A stretch of DNA of 8,027 bases from Cytophagales bacterium. Its GTDB lineage: Bacteria; Bacteroidota; Bacteroidia; Cytophagales; Cyclobacteriaceae. The stretch is taken from the NCBI GenBank assembly GCA_003537495.1, contig DPSB01000183.1, forward strand, positions 1 through 8,027, given 5' to 3'. Position numbers and translations under genes: made by a program. A model generated the notes under the pieces. It did not search any database, was not told the DNA's origin, and saw nothing but the letters and a program-made list of their open reading frames with translations. Of this stretch, positions 1-7,333 are shown one piece after another. Within the stretch, counting starts at the first letter, position 1, and the number at the start of each line of letters is the position of its first letter.

Positions 1-518
1 TGTGCCAGATCCCGATAGGTGGTAACAAGGGGATAAGTACCGGCAATACTTTGGCGAGTAGCTATTCTTTTACCAGCGTCTGCGCCAATAGTTAAAAAGT
101 AAAAATTCTTATCGGTAAATAAATTGTTTTCGTATTCAAATATCTGTTTCTGAATATTGTATTGATACTTATCGGGCCCTTTTGCAAAAAACAAAATGGC
201 ATCGTTTGAATTAAACTTTCCGTCTTGTTCGCCAATAACCTGAATAGCAATTTCGGTTAAATCAGTTTGGCGTGGTTTGCTGTTAGCTTGCGGCAACATA
301 CCAGGCTGGCCCGTAAAAATGCGAATGTTGCGCGGGTCGATCTGATCGGGATTAACACCAGACTTACGCAGCAAATCATAATTGATTCGCACTACGCCAT
401 CGGCCGTAACGGAAAACTTAAACCAGTTGCCACTGCGCAATACAGAATTGGTTTGAGCTACTATATCAGTACTCAACACCAATAAGATTAAACAAAACGC
501 AAATCTGCTTGCGGACAT
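1..518 (-). CDS. porU: PorU-like type IX secretion sortase, N-terminal part (3' end beyond window)
   Basis: Read from ATG at 518 down to base 1, this frame gives 172 uninterrupted residues and runs off the window. Residues 1-21 form a signal peptide (hydrophobic FCLILLVL core, likely cleavage at IVA|Q). The mature start, with SGNWFKFSV, DGVVRIDYDLL, NPDQIDPRNIRIF and later GEQDGKFNSNDAILFFAKGP, matches my memory of the N-terminal region of PorU. In characterised T9SS bacteria PorU is a C25-family (gingipain-like) outer-membrane protease that removes the C-terminal sorting signal of cargo and attaches the cargo to a surface anchor. The C25 catalytic domain lies outside the window, so activity cannot be judged. 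The ATG lies 2 bp after the pssA stop with no Shine-Dalgarno, which suggests translational coupling. No in-frame ATG occurs just upstream. It could be another C25-like surface protein with the same N-terminal domain. Confidence 0.8.
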   Translation of the reverse strand, partial: MSASRFAFCLILLVLSTDIVAQTNSVLRSGNWFKFSVTADGVVRINYDLLRKSGVNPDQIDPRNIRIFTGQPGMLPQANSKPRQTDLTEIAIQVIGEQDGKFNSNDAILFFAKGPDKYQYNIQKQIFEYENNLFTDKNFYFLTIGADAGKRIATRQSIAGTYPLVTTYRDLA

Positions 519-520
519 CG

Positions 521-1207
521 TTATTTTGTTTCTACACCTGCCAATCGCGAACCTAACGAGATGCCAATATAGAATAGTATAATAAAAGGTATTGCCCCAG
601 CCTGAAACAACGCCAACAACAATACCGAAATGGCTAAAAAGGTAAACCTGAGTTGATTATCGGCCCAGCCAAAGTTTTTAAATTTTAATGCGAATAATTT
701 TAATGGCGCCACCAGTAAATAGGAAAACAGAAGGGTTATAACCACTAATGCGTAGGGTGAATAAACCTGCGCATAAAGCGACTTAGGCAGAAAAGGTAAT
801 GCTGAAATGAACAAAGCATTAGCTGGCGTGGGCACACCTATAAACGAATCACTTTGATTTTCATCGATGTTGAATTTAGCCAACCTTAATGCAGAGAATA
901 CAGCAATGAAAATTGCTACAAAAGGTAGATATTGATTTGTGGTACTTGTGCCAATCCAGGTGTACATAGCAATTGCGGGCAGTACTCCGAAGCTTACCAT
1001 GTCGGCCAGCGAATCCAGTTCTTTTCCAATTGGCGATGATACCTTTAACAGCCGGGCTGCAAAGCCATCAAAAAAATCGAACACACACGCGGCCCAGATG
1101 AAGTAGGCGGGTTCAATTTTGTTGGTGAACAAACTAATAATGCCCAGGCAACCACAAACAAGATTGGCGCAGGTTAATGCATTGGGAATATGGCGCAACA
1201 CACTCAT
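521..1207 (-). CDS. pssA: CDP-diacylglycerol-serine O-phosphatidyltransferase
   Basis: A 228-residue integral membrane protein of the CDP-alcohol phosphatidyltransferase family. The family signature D-x2-D-G-x2-A-R-x8-G-x3-D-x3-D is complete: D44, D47, G48, A51, R52, G61, D65 and D69. These aspartates bind the divalent metal and the CDP moiety. Several hydrophobic segments follow, including one near the C-terminus rich in Ile/Phe/Leu. The N-terminus (RHIPNALTCANLVCG) and the length fit the membrane-bound PssA subfamily, which makes phosphatidylserine, the precursor of phosphatidylethanolamine, from CDP-diacylglycerol and serine. Serine specificity is inferred from overall resemblance; a phosphatidylglycerophosphate or phosphatidylinositol synthase is less likely. 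The start overlaps the stop of the upstream hydrolase as ATGA, and the TAA is 2 bp before the PorU-like start. No phosphatidylserine decarboxylase gene is in the window. Confidence 0.88.
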   Translation of the reverse strand: MSVLRHIPNALTCANLVCGCLGIISLFTNKIEPAYFIWAACVFDFFDGFAARLLKVSSPIGKELDSLADMVSFGVLPAIAMYTWIGTSTTNQYLPFVAIFIAVFSALRLAKFNIDENQSDSFIGVPTPANALFISALPFLPKSLYAQVYSPYALVVITLLFSYLLVAPLKLFALKFKNFGWADNQLRFTFLAISVLLLALFQAGAIPFIILFYIGISLGSRLAGVETK

Positions 1208-1857
1208 CGGGTTATGGACAATGCACAGAAGGGATTAGAAACTTTTTCTTCGCCTACGGTGGTTGGATTACCGTGGCCGGGATAAACAATTGTTTCGTCA
1301 GGCAAAACAAAAACTTTCTGTTGAATGCTTTGAATTAACGTATTAAAATCACCACCGGGTAAATCGGTACGGCCGATACTGCTTTCAAAAAGCACATCGC
1401 CACTAAGTAATGCATTGGTTTCGGCATGATAAAAACCAATGTGGCCCGGAGCATGACCGGGCAAGAAGAGCACTTGCAACTTGGTTTTTCCGAATGAAAC
1501 GACTTCGCCTTCTTTTAAAAACCGATCAGGCAGTGCTTCGCTATACAATGGAAACCCGTAATTGGATGCATACACATTAACCGCCTTTAGCACGGGCAAT
1601 TCTTTTTCGTGAATCAAAAAAGTAACTTTGTATTTCGCTTTTACAAACTCGTTGCCCAGCACATGATCGATATGGCAATGCGTGTTTAATAAAAGCTTTA
1701 CTGTTAATTTATTTTCATTAATAAATTGGGTAAGTTCTGCTTTCTCTTCGGCTTCGTAACAACCCGGATCAATCACCGCGGCCTCTCCAGTTTCATCATA
1801 TACCACAAATGTATTTTCCTGAAATGGATTAAACGTGAAAGTTTGAATCTTCATCAT
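1204..1857 (-). CDS. MBL-fold metallo-hydrolase, glyoxalase II/YcbL-like
   Basis: A 217-residue cytoplasmic protein with no signal peptide. The metallo-beta-lactamase zinc ligands are all visible: H60, H62, D64 and H65 in THCHIDH, H135 in LPGHAPGHI, D154 in SGD and H195 in YPGHG. The segment SSIGRTDLPGGD after the bridging aspartate and the GNPTTVGEEKVSNPF end are typical of the glyoxalase II-like branch. Members hydrolyse thioesters such as S-lactoylglutathione. The protein is shorter than true eukaryotic-type glyoxalase II and lacks most of the glutathione-binding helical C-terminal domain, so it resembles bacterial YcbL-type proteins and the exact substrate is unknown. It starts with two consecutive Met codons (1857 or 1854); an AGG just before the first slightly favours 1857. 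It is the first gene of the minus-strand operon and overlaps pssA by 4 bp. Confidence 0.85.
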   Translation of the reverse strand: MMKIQTFTFNPFQENTFVVYDETGEAAVIDPGCYEAEEKAELTQFINENKLTVKLLLNTHCHIDHVLGNEFVKAKYKVTFLIHEKELPVLKAVNVYASNYGFPLYSEALPDRFLKEGEVVSFGKTKLQVLFLPGHAPGHIGFYHAETNALLSGDVLFESSIGRTDLPGGDFNTLIQSIQQKVFVLPDETIVYPGHGNPTTVGEEKVSNPFCALSITR

Positions 1858-1877
1858 CCTGTAAAAGTAATAAAACC

Positions 1878-1914
1878 TTTCAGGTGTTTAAGCCGGTGAT
1901 AAAAAGACCTGAAA
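1878..1914. repeat. 8-bp inverted repeat in divergent intergenic region
   Basis: TTTCAGGT at 1878-1885 is repeated as ACCTGAAA at 1907-1914 in perfect inverted orientation, with 21 bp between the arms. It sits in the 120-bp gap between the divergent MBL hydrolase and FAD oxidoreductase genes, 21 bp from the former and 63 bp from the latter. The half-site spacing (29 bp centre to centre, nearly three helical turns) would suit a regulator contacting one face of the DNA. It could also form a weak stem in the 5' leader of the minus-strand transcript. Chance occurrence is possible, and no partner regulator is visible. The rest of the gap shows no clear consensus promoter on either strand. Confidence 0.4.
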
Positions 1915-1977
1915 TGTTTGAATGATTAGAAGTGGAAACAACAACTGACCGATGTATTTTTAACACATTAATAAAGT

Positions 1978-3030
1978 ATGGTCGATTACCTGATTGTAGG
2001 GCAAGGTTTGGCGGGCTCATGCCTGGCGTGGCAGTTGCTTCAGCGCGGCAAGCGTGTGCAGGTGTTGGATGTGCCGGGTAATAATCGCAGTTCTATGATT
2101 GCCGCGGGATTGTTCAACCCGATTACTGGAAAATTAATGTCGCGCACCTGGCTGGCAGAAACGCTTTTTCAATCGCTGTTCGATTTTTATCCGCAGGTTG
2201 AGCAAAACCTGAATCAAAAATTCTTTTACCCAATGCCTTTGTATCGGCCATTTCTGTCGGTGCAGGAACAGAATGAATGGATGGGCTATAGTGCTCAGCC
2301 GGAAAATCAGAAATTCATAGATCACATTCACACCACAAGTGTGTATGGCGATCAGGCGCACGATGCGTTTGGTGGCTTGGTGATAAAACAATGTGGTTAT
2401 GTAGATGTGCCGGTTTTTCTGCAAAGCATTCGCACGTTATTGGTGCAACAAAATGCATTTGCCGAAGATTGGTTTGATGAAACGCAACTACAACATACAC
2501 CTACAGAAATATCCTATAAACACTGGAAAGCTTCGGCTATTATTTTTTGCACGGGTACTTCAAAAACAAATCTGTGGAAGGCCGCTCCGGTAAAACCGCT
2601 TAAAGGCGAAACGTTAACTATTAAATTGAACGAAAAACCTAAACTGATTTACAATCGGGGTGTTTATATAGTGCCGGGCAAAGAAAATCTATATAAGGTG
2701 GGTGCTACTTATGAAACACAAAATCTTTCGGAAGTGATTACCGAGGCGGCCAGATTCGAACTGGCGACCCGAACTAGTGAGTTACTGATGTTGCCCTTTG
2801 AAATAGTAGATCAAAACTGGGGTATGCGGCCCACTTCGCCCGACCGCAGGCCGATGCTGGGGCATCATCCCAATTCAAAAAATGTTATTATTTTTAACGG
2901 TTTGGGTACCAAAGGGGTAAGCCTGGCCCCGTATTTCTCGGCACAGTTGGCCAATTGGCTAACCGGTTCCGCTGAAATTTTACCCACAGTAAATATTAAC
3001 AGGTTTAAAGCGTTATATTCGAAATCTTAG
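1978..3030 (+). CDS. FAD-dependent oxidoreductase, DAO family
   Basis: A 350-residue soluble flavoprotein of the DAO (D-amino acid oxidase-like) superfamily. The N-terminus holds the dinucleotide-binding fold: hydrophobic strand then G8-Q-G10-L-A-G13, with D31 at the end of the second strand to hold the ribose of FAD. A conserved-looking AAGLFNPITGK stretch (42-52) follows. Near the C-terminus GMRPTSPDRRPMLG (282-295) and FNGLGTKGVSLAP (306-318) match the flavin-contacting end of glycine oxidase and MnmC C-terminal-like enzymes. The middle (about 80-200) would form the substrate domain and is not diagnostic. These enzymes usually oxidise amines or amino acids using FAD and oxygen; the actual substrate is unknown. 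There is no signal peptide and no Shine-Dalgarno; the ATG is chosen because the FAD motif starts at residue 5. The stop is 9 bp before the propeller-barrel gene, so the two are probably one transcript. Confidence 0.85.
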   Translation: MVDYLIVGQGLAGSCLAWQLLQRGKRVQVLDVPGNNRSSMIAAGLFNPITGKLMSRTWLAETLFQSLFDFYPQVEQNLNQKFFYPMPLYRPFLSVQEQNEWMGYSAQPENQKFIDHIHTTSVYGDQAHDAFGGLVIKQCGYVDVPVFLQSIRTLLVQQNAFAEDWFDETQLQHTPTEISYKHWKASAIIFCTGTSKTNLWKAAPVKPLKGETLTIKLNEKPKLIYNRGVYIVPGKENLYKVGATYETQNLSEVITEAARFELATRTSELLMLPFEIVDQNWGMRPTSPDRRPMLGHHPNSKNVIIFNGLGTKGVSLAPYFSAQLANWLTGSAEILPTVNINRFKALYSKS

Positions 3031-3039
3031 AGGGATAGT

Positions 3040-6000
3040 ATGCGAGTGCTTCGGGTTGTATTTCTGGTTTTGGTAGCGACAATTTGTTTTAACGGGGCTC
3101 GTGCGCAGCATGCCTCCGAACGGTTTGGTAAAAACCGGGTTCAGTACAAACAGTTTCGTTGGAATTACCTCAGTTCCGAAAACTTCGATGTTTATTTTTA
3201 TGATGACCGCAAACGTGTAGCCCAAGAAGCCCTCGATTATCTCGAAAAAGAATTCGACCGGATAACCGACCTCATCGGGTTCTATCCTTATCAGAAAACC
3301 AAAGTTTTTTTGTACAGCTCGGTGGCGGATTTGCAGCAGAGCAACATTGGTTTAAATAAACAACAGTTTAGTGCCGGTGGTGAAACCGATTTTGTAAAAC
3401 CTTATGTGGAAGTAGCGCATCCGGGCACGGTTGAAGAATTTAAAGAAGAACTGATCTATAAGTTTTCTGAACTGATGCTGAACGAAATGATGTTTGGCGG
3501 AAGTCTGAAAGATATGTTTCAGAATGCGGTGTTGCTTAACCTGCCCGATTGGTTTGTAGATGGCGCTTCGTTGTATGTGGCCAAAGGCTGGAATGATGAG
3601 ATGGATGATTTTGTTCGCCAGCTTATGATAGAGAAAAAAGCGAACAAAGCCTTGCGCATGACGGGCCCCGAAGCCGCTTTAGTGGGGCAATCTATCTGGA
3701 ATTATATTGTTGAGAAATATGGTAAGAGTTCCGTAAACAATATTCTAAACTACACACGCATTATCCGCAATGAAGAGCGCAGCATACTAATTACGCTGGG
3801 TATTCCTTTTCGTCAGTTAATGATAGATTGGAAAAATTATTACAGCGATATGGAGAAGCGCGTGGAACAGAGCTATATCGCACAAGCTGATTCATCGCGT
3901 TTTAGCTCCAGGCACCGTAAGTCAGTTGTATTTACAACTGTAAAGATCAGCCCCGATGGTAAGAAGATTGCTTACGCTGAAAATGATCGCGGAAAGTTTA
4001 CCGTAAAAGTTCGATCATTAGAAAACGGTCGCGAAACGGTTATTCTCAATGGCGGCAATAAAGCAATCCGGCAAACGGTTGATCATAACATACCGTTGTT
4101 AAGTTGGTCTGATGCAAATACGTTGGGTGTAATTGGGGTAAAGCACGGGCAATATGTTTTCTGGTTGTACGATCTGCTCACCAAAAGCAAGTTGCCGCGC
4201 GAGTTAGATCGCTTTAGTAATGTGCGCAGTTTTGATTTCTCGGGCAATGGCCGCCTGGCCGTTTTAAGTGCCGACTTAAATGGCCAGAACGATTTGTTTT
4301 TGATCAGCAGTCGCAGAGATCGCACCCGCAGACTCACCAATGATATTTTTGATGACCTCGATCCTTCATTTATTCCGAATACCAACACCGTTGTATTTAG
4401 TTCAAACCGTACAACCGATTCAATTGCTAACAATGTGCGCGGGTACGATAAGTCAACTGTTAATTATAATCTGTTTTTGTTTAGCCTCGACACTACTTCT
4501 ACTATCGTTACGCGGGTAACAAACACACTGAGTAAAGACTTTAAACCAAAAGCACTGGATGAAAATAATTTTTTCTATCTGAGTGATCAGCGCGGCATCG
4601 TGAACCTTTTCCGGTATAACCGGCAAACCGGCATTTATGCGCAAGTGTCTAATTATAATTCCAGCATTCGCGATTTCGATTTGAATTTTGGAAGTCAAAC
4701 TCTGGCGCTGGTGGCTACCCAAGATATGGGTGAAGATATTTTTAAGGTTAGTAACTTTAATATTGAACGGCAGATTTTCACTCCGGCATCGCGCAGGCGC
4801 GAAGTGCAGCAAGCCAAAACCTTAACAGAAAAGCGCAAGCAAGAGCAGCCTAAAAACATGTCGATTAAAGACCTGATCAATGCGCGCCTGAAAGAAAAGA
4901 CAGATACTACCAAGCAAGAGGCTAAGCCTGAAGTTAAACCCGATTCGGTTAAAAGTGATAAAGGTGTGATTAACACCGATGATTACACCTTTGAAGAACC
5001 CGTTAAAGCGGATACCATAAAGCCAAAAACCGAAAAGCCTTTAAATACTAACGACTATGTATTTGAAGACGAAGTAGTAAAAGCCAAGCAACCCAGCGAA
5101 ACATTTTTAACGCGCTACATGAAGGCACGCGATGCCAGCCGGGTAACGGGTCCATTTCCGTATATGCCAAAGTTTAGCTACGAAAACTTTTCTACCAATT
5201 TTGTAATAGATCCGTTGCGTGGTTTTAGTGTGAAGCTGGAAGCGCAAATGAATGATATGCTTGAAAACTATAGGATATTGGGTGGTATACAAACAGCCCG
5301 CGATCTTAAAAGTGGCGATGTATGGGGTGAGTTTCAATTTTTACCGCATCGTATTGATTATAGTTTGCGGTTTGATCGTAAAGTGTACCTATGGGAAACA
5401 ATAGGTAATAGTTCAGACATTCCTGCGGAACATAAATATTCGTTTCAAAAAATAGAAGTGGGAGCCTCCCTGCCTCTTTCGGTGCGCACAAGAGTTTCGC
5501 TTAAACCATTTATAGGATTTACTCAGTTTGTAGATCGCGGTGCCCTGCTGCCACAAACTATAGCTCCTGAATTTTTGCCCACGCAGTATCAGGTATACTC
5601 GGGCGCAAGAGCTGAAGTGGTGTATGATAACTCTCTTACTACAGGTATAAACATTATTGAAGGCACACGCGGAAAATTCAGCGTGGTACATTACGAGGCT
5701 TTGGGTAATGGAGCCAAAAGTTTTTCACAGGTATCGTTAGATGTACGCCACTATCAAAAAATCTATCGCGAGATTGTAATTGCTGTACGTGGATTTACCG
5801 GAACATTTTTTGGCAACTCACCCAAAAAATATTTGCTGGGAGGGATGGATAATTGGATTCGTACCCAAAAACTTAATCGGGTTAATCTCTTAGGCCTTCA
5901 AAACCCCTTGCGAAACGCATCAGGTACCTTCAATGAAAATATTTTATTCTCTGAGTTTGCTACGAGCCTACGTGGGTTTGATTATGCTACCTTGTATGGA

Positions 6001-6378
6001 AGCAGCGTGGCGGTGGGTAATATAGAATTACGTGTGCCATTAGTACGCGCACTCAGCAACGGACCAATCGCATCAAACTTCTTTCGCAATTTACAGTTTA
6101 CTGCATTTTATGATATAGGCACAAGCTGGACCGGCCCTATACCCATTAACTCGCGCAACAGCGTGCGTAAACGCGTAGTACCTGAAGATCCGACTGAATC
6201 GGGTAGTCCGTTTGTGATTGAGATTAACGAATACCTTAACCCGTGGCTGTATAGTTATGGTGTAGGTTTGCGCACCATGATGCTGGGTTACTATGTGAAG
6301 TTTGATCTGGCCTGGCCGGTAGAAAATTATAAGGTTAACGATCCGCGCTTGTCCTTTACCCTCGGCTTCGACTTCTGA
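3040..6378 (+). CDS. Outer-membrane protein: TolB-like propeller fused to Omp85-like barrel
   Basis: A 1112-residue exported protein. Residues 1-22 are a signal peptide (LRVVFLVLVATICF core, cleavage likely at ARA|Q). Residues about 25-280 resemble peptidase-MA-type gluzincins: LNLPDWFVDGASLY (166-179) matches their downstream motif, but the expected HExxH region reads LIYKFSELML (138-147), so zinc catalysis is unlikely. Residues about 290-585 hold TolB/PD40-type propeller repeats (KISPDGKKIAYAENDRG; later DDLDPSFIPNTNTVVFSSNR). A charged linker (585-700) has two copies of NT(D/N)DY(T/V)FE(E/D). Residues 705-1112 form an alternating barrel with LGG (933-935), LRGF (977-980, like the Omp85 loop-6 motif) and terminal Phe. 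AGAGGGA lies just before the ATG, a plausible Shine-Dalgarno. Homologous proteins in Bacteroidota are commonly labelled TolB-like; function is unknown to me. Roles in envelope biogenesis or protein/lipid insertion are inference only. Confidence 0.75.
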   Translation: MRVLRVVFLVLVATICFNGARAQHASERFGKNRVQYKQFRWNYLSSENFDVYFYDDRKRVAQEALDYLEKEFDRITDLIGFYPYQKTKVFLYSSVADLQQSNIGLNKQQFSAGGETDFVKPYVEVAHPGTVEEFKEELIYKFSELMLNEMMFGGSLKDMFQNAVLLNLPDWFVDGASLYVAKGWNDEMDDFVRQLMIEKKANKALRMTGPEAALVGQSIWNYIVEKYGKSSVNNILNYTRIIRNEERSILITLGIPFRQLMIDWKNYYSDMEKRVEQSYIAQADSSRFSSRHRKSVVFTTVKISPDGKKIAYAENDRGKFTVKVRSLENGRETVILNGGNKAIRQTVDHNIPLLSWSDANTLGVIGVKHGQYVFWLYDLLTKSKLPRELDRFSNVRSFDFSGNGRLAVLSADLNGQNDLFLISSRRDRTRRLTNDIFDDLDPSFIPNTNTVVFSSNRTTDSIANNVRGYDKSTVNYNLFLFSLDTTSTIVTRVTNTLSKDFKPKALDENNFFYLSDQRGIVNLFRYNRQTGIYAQVSNYNSSIRDFDLNFGSQTLALVATQDMGEDIFKVSNFNIERQIFTPASRRREVQQAKTLTEKRKQEQPKNMSIKDLINARLKEKTDTTKQEAKPEVKPDSVKSDKGVINTDDYTFEEPVKADTIKPKTEKPLNTNDYVFEDEVVKAKQPSETFLTRYMKARDASRVTGPFPYMPKFSYENFSTNFVIDPLRGFSVKLEAQMNDMLENYRILGGIQTARDLKSGDVWGEFQFLPHRIDYSLRFDRKVYLWETIGNSSDIPAEHKYSFQKIEVGASLPLSVRTRVSLKPFIGFTQFVDRGALLPQTIAPEFLPTQYQVYSGARAEVVYDNSLTTGINIIEGTRGKFSVVHYEALGNGAKSFSQVSLDVRHYQKIYREIVIAVRGFTGTFFGNSPKKYLLGGMDNWIRTQKLNRVNLLGLQNPLRNASGTFNENILFSEFATSLRGFDYATLYGSSVAVGNIELRVPLVRALSNGPIASNFFRNLQFTAFYDIGTSWTGPIPINSRNSVRKRVVPEDPTESGSPFVIEINEYLNPWLYSYGVGLRTMMLGYYVKFDLAWPVENYKVNDPRLSFTLGFDF

Positions 6379-6399
6379 TTTATTCTTGGGCAAAAAAAT

Positions 6400-6419
6400 A
6401 AATACCTTGCAGGGTATTT
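6400..6419. repeat. Small hairpin in gap before yicC
   Basis: AAATACC (6400-6406) and GGTATTT (6413-6419) are a perfect inverted repeat around a 6-nt loop, preceded by a run of seven A and followed by one further T. It lies 21 bp after the stop of the propeller-barrel gene and 15 bp before the yicC start. The stem is AT-rich and short, so it would be at best a weak or attenuating terminator. It might instead shape the yicC translation start region. Confidence 0.35.
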
Positions 6420-6434
6420 TGAACCAGCTATTGT

Positions 6435-7313
6435 ATGATTAAATCCATGACCGGCTTTGGTCAGGCCACTTCTAACTCAGGCGAAGGCGCACTTTCTGTT
6501 GAAGTGAAAAGCCTGAACTCTAAATTTCTTGATCTTAATTTGCGCCTTCCTAAAAAATTCTCTGAGAAGGAATTAGAACTGCGCAATCTCATTGCCGATA
6601 GGTTAGAGCGAGGTAAAGTTTCACTGAGTATTGATTTTCAACCGGGGTTAAAACAAGAAATCCGTCAGCAGTACAACGATGTATTGTTTGCATCTTATTA
6701 TACTGAACTGAAAAAGCTGGCCGATAAAGTTGGTGCACCACACGATGGTCTTTTTCAAATGGCGCTTAACTCGCCCGATGTAGTGCAGAATAATGGTCGC
6801 GAAGAATTAGACCCGGCAGAGTGGGAGCGCGTAGTTTCTTTGTTGGAGGAAGCTATTAAACAGTGCGATAAATTTCGATCAACAGAAGGAAAATCGTTGG
6901 AAGGAAAACTTGCAGACTATATTGAAAACATCCGGCAGGGTTTACTTCAGGTTGAAGAAATTGACCCGAAGCGGGTTGAAAAAATCAGAGCTCGCATAAA
7001 AGGTAACATTACCGATTTTTTTGGTAGCGAAGGCTTTGATGCCAATCGGTTGGAGCAAGAGATAATTTTTTACATCGAGAAATTAGATATACACGAGGAA
7101 CGTGTTCGACTTAAAACACACCTCGATTATTTTCTGAAAGTGATTGGCGAAAAACAATCAGCAGGAAAGAAACTGGGGTTTCTTGCACAGGAAATTGGTC
7201 GCGAGATTAACACCATCGGCAGCAAGGCCAACGATGCCGAAATGCAAAAGCATGTAGTGTTGATGAAAGAGGAATTGGAAAAAATCAAGGAGCAACTGAA
7301 CAACGTGCTGTAA
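6435..7313 (+). CDS. yicC: YicC-family endoribonuclease
   Basis: A 292-residue cytoplasmic protein of the length usual for the YicC/YloC family. The opening MIKSMTGFGQATSNSGEG, then VEVKSLNSKFLDLNLRLPK (22-41), is the hallmark N-terminal domain. The C-terminal segment, from about residue 205, has FYIEKLDIHEERVRLKTHL, then FLAQEIGREINTIGSKAND, the most conserved part of the family (DUF1732). E. coli YicC has been reported as an endoribonuclease involved in small-RNA decay; the role here is inferred by homology. Many bacteria have guanylate kinase (gmk) next to this gene; here the next gene is a histidine kinase. It lies 56 bp after the propeller-barrel gene on the same strand and may share its transcript. 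The start is fixed by the family N-terminus. Confidence 0.93.
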   Translation: MIKSMTGFGQATSNSGEGALSVEVKSLNSKFLDLNLRLPKKFSEKELELRNLIADRLERGKVSLSIDFQPGLKQEIRQQYNDVLFASYYTELKKLADKVGAPHDGLFQMALNSPDVVQNNGREELDPAEWERVVSLLEEAIKQCDKFRSTEGKSLEGKLADYIENIRQGLLQVEEIDPKRVEKIRARIKGNITDFFGSEGFDANRLEQEIIFYIEKLDIHEERVRLKTHLDYFLKVIGEKQSAGKKLGFLAQEIGREINTIGSKANDAEMQKHVVLMKEELEKIKEQLNNVL

Positions 7314-7315
7314 AA

Positions 7316-7333
7316 AAAGAGTAGCAACTCTTT
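7316..7333 (+). terminator. Hairpin directly after yicC, weak terminator candidate
   Basis: AAAGAGT (7316-7322), loop AGCA, ACTCTTT (7327-7333) form a perfect 7-bp stem with a 4-nt loop, starting 3 bases after the yicC stop. It has an A-run on its left, and the only T-run on the right is inside the stem (TTT, then GG). It is therefore an imperfect intrinsic terminator for plus-strand transcripts. Position and symmetry suggest it marks the yicC mRNA end or protects it. Its right arm overlaps the -33 box of the following promoter. Confidence 0.45.

Noticed and set aside
267..485. Open frame of 72 codons on the plus strand
   Set aside because: It is antisense to the PorU-like gene, has no recognisable domain or start signal, and the minus-strand frame has a clear signal peptide and family motifs.
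1955..1962. TATTTTTA as a -7 promoter box for the FAD oxidoreductase
   Set aside because: The last base differs from TAnnTTTG and no TTG lies 17-23 bp upstream; the nearest TTTG (1917-1920) is too far away.
2134..2593. Several open frames of 60-100 codons, both strands, inside the FAD oxidoreductase
   Set aside because: Shadows of a well-supported flavoprotein; their sequences are rich in His, Cys and Arg and show no domain.
4083..4976. Minus-strand open frames of 90-120 codons within the propeller-barrel gene
   Set aside because: Antisense shadows with low-complexity Ser/Arg/Leu composition and no motifs.
6415..6421. TATTTTG as a -7 box for yicC
   Set aside because: It is one base short of TAnnTTTG, lies within the hairpin arm, and has no suitably spaced TTG upstream.
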